Positions 59,555-64,000 of a stretch of DNA of 64,000 nucleotides are shown here, piece by piece (the first letter of the stretch is position 1; each line of letters begins with the position of its first letter). Made by a program: the position numbers and the translations under genes. The notes beneath the pieces are model-generated. The model saw only the letters and a list, made by a program, of their open reading frames with translations. It did not search any database and was not told where the DNA came from. This DNA is from Euryodendron excelsum (lineage: Eukaryota; Streptophyta; Magnoliopsida; Ericales; Pentaphylacaceae): the NCBI GenBank assembly GCA_033060915.1, contig CM065385.1:15715001-15779000 (forward strand), written 5' to 3'.

Positions 59555-61519
59555 ATGGCTAGTGTTGGAGATATGGAGAGAGAAGAGAGTATTCATAGTG
59601 GTGGACCTCCACCAGTCAACGGCCAACCTAATTTTCGGACTCTTAGGGAGTATCTTCATCTAGCAAGACAAAACACTCCTTCGTGTATCATCTTTCCCCT
59701 CAATCAACAAGCCTTTAATTTAAGACCAAGCATGATTCAACTCCTTCCTACATTTCATGGTATGGATTTTCATAATCCATACTTGCACGTTAAAGACTTT
59801 GAGGAGGTATGTGGTACTTTTGTTGATAGGACATGCACTGAGGATACTATTCGGCTTAGATTGTTCCCATTCTCTCTCAAGGATAAAACCAAGCTCTAGC
59901 TAAACTCCTTGCGTCCTAGGTCTATAGGCACATGGAGGGAAATGCAAACCGAGTTTTTGAAAAAATATTTCCCTACTCATAGGACTGTAGCTTTACAACG
60001 TCAAATGATGAATTTTTCTTGTAGTCCAAGTGAGTCATTTCACCAAGCTTGGAAAAAGTTTAAGGACTTTTTGAATGGTTATCCCCACCATGATTTTGAA
60101 AAGTGGATGTTAGTAAGTTTCTTCTATGAATCACTTCCCCCGGATTTTAAAAAGCTAGTGTCAACCATGAGTAACGGTGAGTTCTATGACAAAAAACCAG
60201 ATAAGGCATTTGATTTCTTTGATCAATTGGCCGAAAACACAAAGCAATGGGAGACCTCTCTCCCACCTCATATTGAGTCCAGAAACATCACATCCCAATC
60301 AAGTGAGAAGTTCCAATTGAAAGAGACCGATGACCTCAATGCTAGACTAGTCTCATTGGCTAGGAAAGTAGAGTCTCTTAAGCTAAAAAAAAGTTCATGT
60401 TGTGAGTGAGCAACAAGAAAAAAATTGTGGAGTGTATGAGAACAAGCGGCATAGGGCAATCGATTGTCCAATAATTCTAGCTTTCAAAGAAGTACTATAT
60501 GGCCAAACTTCTTATTCAAGCAACTTCAGAAATCCCTTCCCAAACAAAGGCCAAGTAGGCAATCCCTACTTCGATACCTATAATCCCGGATGGAGGAACC
60601 ACCCAAATTTTGGATGGAAAAATAAGGTCCCTTTGGTACCTTAGGCATTTCAGCCTCCACCCGAACCATTTCATGCTCCCATACATAACACATACCAACC
60701 ACCTAACAAGAGATCCTTAGAAGATACTCTCCAACAGTTCATACAAACTCAAGGTGGAATCAACACTCGAGCTAACAAATTTCAAGAATAACCCAATAGG
60801 GCTTTAGATGACATTCAAAGTTATCTAACTAAGTTGACTCAATCATTGAGTGTTCAAGAGAGAGGAAAACTTCCGGTTCAACCACTGCCAAATCCTAGAG
60901 GCCAAGTAAACATAAGTGAATCTTCATCCAGTGAGCATTCTAACCATGAACAAGTCTAAGCAATCACCATCCTTAGAAGTGAAAATATCGTTGACAAAAC
61001 TATACCTTCTAGGATCCCTAGGGCTATTGAGGAGAAGAAGTTTAGGGAGAGGGAAGAAAAACATGATTGAAAAATGAGAGATCGAGTGGTGACGAAGGTG
61101 ATAAAAATGAGAAAGAGATGTGTGAGAAAGGAGAGGATTCAAAAAAAATTGGAGTGGAAGTGAGTAATGTAAAATCTATTCCCCGACCACCATTCCCACA
61201 GAGGTTATGAAAATCCAAACATGAGCTCATAAACTCCAAAATCTATAAATTGTTCAAACAAGTGAAAGTCAACATTCCACTCTTTGATGCAATTAAATAA
61301 GTCCCATCTTATACCAAGTTCCTTAAGGACTTGTGCACGGTCAAGAGGAGATTGAATGTGAAAGAGAAAGCTTTCCTGACGGAACAAGCTAGTGCCATTA
61401 TCCAATTGAAGACCCCTCCTAAATACAAAGACCCCGTTGTCCCACAATTTCATGCATCATTGGGAATCATAGGGTAGACCAAGCCTTGTTGGACATAGGA
61501 GCAAGTGTGAATTTGATAC
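59555..61519 (+). pseudogene. gag: Athila gag and protease start
   Basis: Start MASVGDMEREESIHSGG; gag domain with FPLKD-like FPFSLKDKTKL, LNSLRPRSIGTWREMQTEFL, FFPTHRT-like KYFPTHRTVALQRQ, and MLVSFFYESLPP. A TAG at 59897 replaces the Trp expected after KTKL. An A8 run (60385-60392) carries a frameshift. The CCHC finger reads CGVYENKRHRAIDC (about 60425-60466) with Tyr for the second Cys. Further stops at 60642, 60788, 60957 and 61067. The pre-protease region (KVNIPLFDAIK, about 61262) leads to the aspartic protease site LLDIGASVNLI (about 61486-61518), where the next insertion cuts it. Gag forms particles and protease matures them; this copy is dead. Confidence 0.85.
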
Positions 61520-61902
61520 TGTAACACCCCAAATTTTCTTGACTGCATTACATCCCTATTAAAAAGGTTAGAGATTTTTCCGTTTTTTTCGATGAATAAG
61601 GACGATCACCACAAATAATTTCCCAATAAAACAAGGATCGTCCTCACTCATCCTGAACATTTCTTCCTTGGACCAAAGAATCGAAACCTTAAACCACTAG
61701 AAACACCGGTCTAAACCCTTACCTATGAACCAACCTATACTTGAATCGGTCCAAAACCTACCCAAGCAGCCCACTCTAAGCAAGCACCAGTTTAACCCAT
61801 TATACACACATGCTAAGCCGGTTCACCCTCCCATTGAAGACAACTCACCACATCTTTTAACCCCTACGTGAACCAACCCAAATCCTTGTAACCATACATT
61901 AA
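61520..61902 (+). mobile_element. 5' end of an unidentified LTR-like element
   Basis: Begins TGTAACACCCCAAATTTTC within Athila protease; a start of this type is common for plant LTRs. 383 bp of unique sequence, no ORF, then cut at 61903. Left flank GATAC; the right side is outside the window. Confidence 0.45.
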
Positions 61903-64000
61903 TGTCGTGCTCAGATTTTTTGCACTTGAGGAATACACACACAAGTGGAAAAAATACTGTACTCTCTCATTAGAACTCATCCTCTTAGAAGAATGAGTGC
62001 GACTAGGTATGAATGGAAAATTGATTTGAATAAAGGGCTTTCGAAAAACATTTGGAGTTACCACCTAACTTGATTAAGGTGAGTTAGGTCACCTAAAAAC
62101 TAAGCACAATCCGAAGACTACACTTAGGGTTTTTGAAAACGATTTTGAAAATATAATCTCAAGAGAGGGTTTTTAAGAAAACAGGTTGTTTGGCAACCTT
62201 TGGAAAACATTTAAGCCCTTTTTAGAAAAATAACTCCATTTTGGTCCTTCGAAAGCAGTGATTCTAGGTTCGGAGATTGGTTACGTGTAGGGAAGATGCA
62301 CTAAGCCATCACCCTACCCCGCCCTTGTGGTAGCTATATGTCTATTCGCCCTAGATTCACCTATGAGAGTCTTCAACTAACAAATATCCAAAACTATCCA
62401 CTTTAGAAAAGAATTTTTAGAAAAACATGATGCATGATATGTAAATGTAATGGAAAGATTTGATTTGGAAATAGATTGGAAAAGAACTTGATTTTAGAAA
62501 AGAGACTTGAAAAGATACATTTGAAATTGAAATTGAAAAGAGATTTGAAAAGATAGATTTGATTTAATTTTGAAATTAGATTTGAGAAAAGAGATTTGAA
62601 AAGAAATATGGATTTGGAAATTGGAAGAAGGTTGTGGAACTGGAGATTTAAAAAGAGTTATGAAAATAGAAGCTTGAAAAAAAGAGGTTGTAACCGCACC
62701 TATGAGGGGTGCCTACGTATCCTTTTTAAGGAATCAGGTCAGTCGTAGTTCGAACAAGAGTCCAATTGAAAATTGAAGGTTTGATTGGAAAAATAAATTG
62801 AATTGGAATTTGGATAAGAGTTTGATTTGAACTTAGAATAGAAGATTGGAATTTGGAATTTGGAATTGAAAAGATTAGACTTTGATTTGGAAAGATAGAA
62901 CTTGGAAGAAGGATTTGGACTTGTTTTGGAAATATTGAGACTTAGGAAACCTAGACCTAAGAAAGATAGGACTTAGGAAATACTTGAGGTTAAAAAAGAT
63001 TTAACTCGACTTGGAAAAGTTTTTGAGAATTGATTTGACTCGAATGTTGGACTTGGAAGATTAGGAAATATTGGATTCAGGAAAGGTTCAAATTAGGAAA
63101 GTTCGAAAATAGGAAAATTTCAAAATAGGAAAGCTTCATTTTAAGAAAGGTTTCGAATTAGGAAAGTTTCAAAATATGAGAGTTTCATTTTAGGAAAGTG
63201 TCATTTTAAGGAAGGTTTCAAATTAGGAAAGTTTGGATTTAGGAAAATTTTGAAATAGGAAAGGTTTCACTTTAGGAAAGTTTTGATTTAGGAAAGTTTT
63301 GAAATTGGAAATTTTTGGATTTAGAAAGTTTTAACTTAAGAAAGTTTCGAATTTAGAAAGTTTTGGATTTGGAAAGATTTGAAATTTAAAAGGTTTAGAA
63401 TTTTAGAAAGGATTCCAAGTCTGAGTTTTAGGAATACTTGAAATTAGGAAAGGTTTGAGTTTAAGAAAGGTTTTAAAACTTAGATTTGAAAAGTTGAGGT
63501 TTAGAAAGGTATGAAATTAGGAAAGGTTGGGATTTAAGAAGATTTGGAAGCTTAAAGTTTAAGGAAATATTCAAAAGTTTAAGTTTTGGAGAGTTAAAGT
63601 TTAGGAAAGTGTGAGATTAGGAAGGATTAGGATGAGGGAAGATTTAGATTTGGAAGGATTGAGATTCCTATTTCCTAAAACAAAAGATTAGATTTTATTT
63701 CTAAAAAGAGATGGTTTGATTTTGTTTAAAAAAACGGAGGATTGGATCTAGTTTCCTAAATGGGGAGATTGGATTTGATTTCCTAAAACAGAGGATTTGA
63801 TTTTGGCATGGATTTGGAAAGATGAAGTTTTGAAAATCCTAGATTTGAAAAGCTATAGTTTTGATGTAGAAAATAGGTTTTGGAAATATATGTAGTTTTG
63901 GTATAGGAAATTAGAGGTTTTGGAAACCTAGGTTTTGAGGCCAAAATAGGGAAGTGAAAATCATGTTTTTGGGAAGGAAAATTAGGGTTTCCTAATGGTT
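61903..64000 (-). repeat. Family LTR, minus orientation, runs off the window
   Basis: Starts TGTCGTGCTCAG; U5 blocks to 62760, short-repeat tracts 62940-63660, then the GATTTGATTTTGTTT zone. It is cut by the window end before its TATA and U3. Left flank ATTAA. The PBS-like decamer is mutated (near 62052). Confidence 0.88.

Larger units (their letters stand above)
57365..61519 (+). mobile_element. Second Athila-type element (5' part)
   Basis: 5' LTR 57365-58918, PBS 58923-58940, leader to 59554, gag and protease start to 61519, where a TGTAACACCCC element interrupts it. It is inserted in the antisense gene of element C; the left flank is CCGGT but the right flank lies outside the window, so no duplication can be checked. 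Confidence 0.85.

Overview
This window is nuclear plant DNA made almost entirely of nested LTR retrotransposons. I see no convincing host gene, rRNA, tRNA or CRISPR array. Plant signs are a primer-binding site (PBS) matching plant tRNA-Arg, Athila-type gag and pol, plant mobile domain (PMD)-like genes, plant splice sites and telo-box motifs. A eudicot with a large, repeat-rich genome is the best guess; I cannot name the species.

Most of the window is one family of giant elements, assigned here to the TAT/Ogre branch of Ty3/gypsy. Ten LTR copies or fragments are present, 3.9-5.3 kb when whole, bounded by TGTAAG...GCGACA. Element A (566-19782, minus) has two LTRs, a PBS, a one-stop gag, and no protease, reverse transcriptase, RNase H or integrase. 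Between gag and its 3' LTR it carries an oppositely oriented PMD-like gene with two probable introns. Element C (plus, from 27501) has the same gag / no pol / antisense PMD order, so this looks like the family design: a non-autonomous, gag-bearing element with an antisense cargo gene. Element B (33353-47581, minus; TSD CCTAT) lost most of gag and has an antisense gene with the same leader and N-terminus but a different body.

Nesting order can be read from 5-bp target duplications. C was hit in its leader by B (CCTAT) and, 200 bases on, by a solo LTR (47788-52710; GACAT). C's antisense gene was hit by an Athila-type element (57365 on). That Athila was broken in its protease by a fragment starting TGTAACACCCC (61520), which was in turn hit by another LTR of the giant family (61903 to the window end). 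A second Athila copy (19783-25696) is split inside its reverse transcriptase by a 3.9-kb solo LTR with TSD CTATG. A composite block (25697-27500) joins a plus-strand LTR start to two tandem arrays and an inverted LTR segment.

The LTRs are unusually structured. In sense order they hold a 29-bp array with GAGTA/TACTC hairpins, an 81-bp array with a TTCG-loop hairpin, a ~157-bp array, a GGCGCC palindrome cluster just before a TATA box, telo-box motifs after it, about 2 kb of G-poor sequence, then a conserved U5 with two competing stems and a ten-base copy of the PBS start. Coding regions are decayed mainly by stops that fit deamination of methylated cytosine. Everything rests on reading by eye; family names come from recalled motifs, not database searches.
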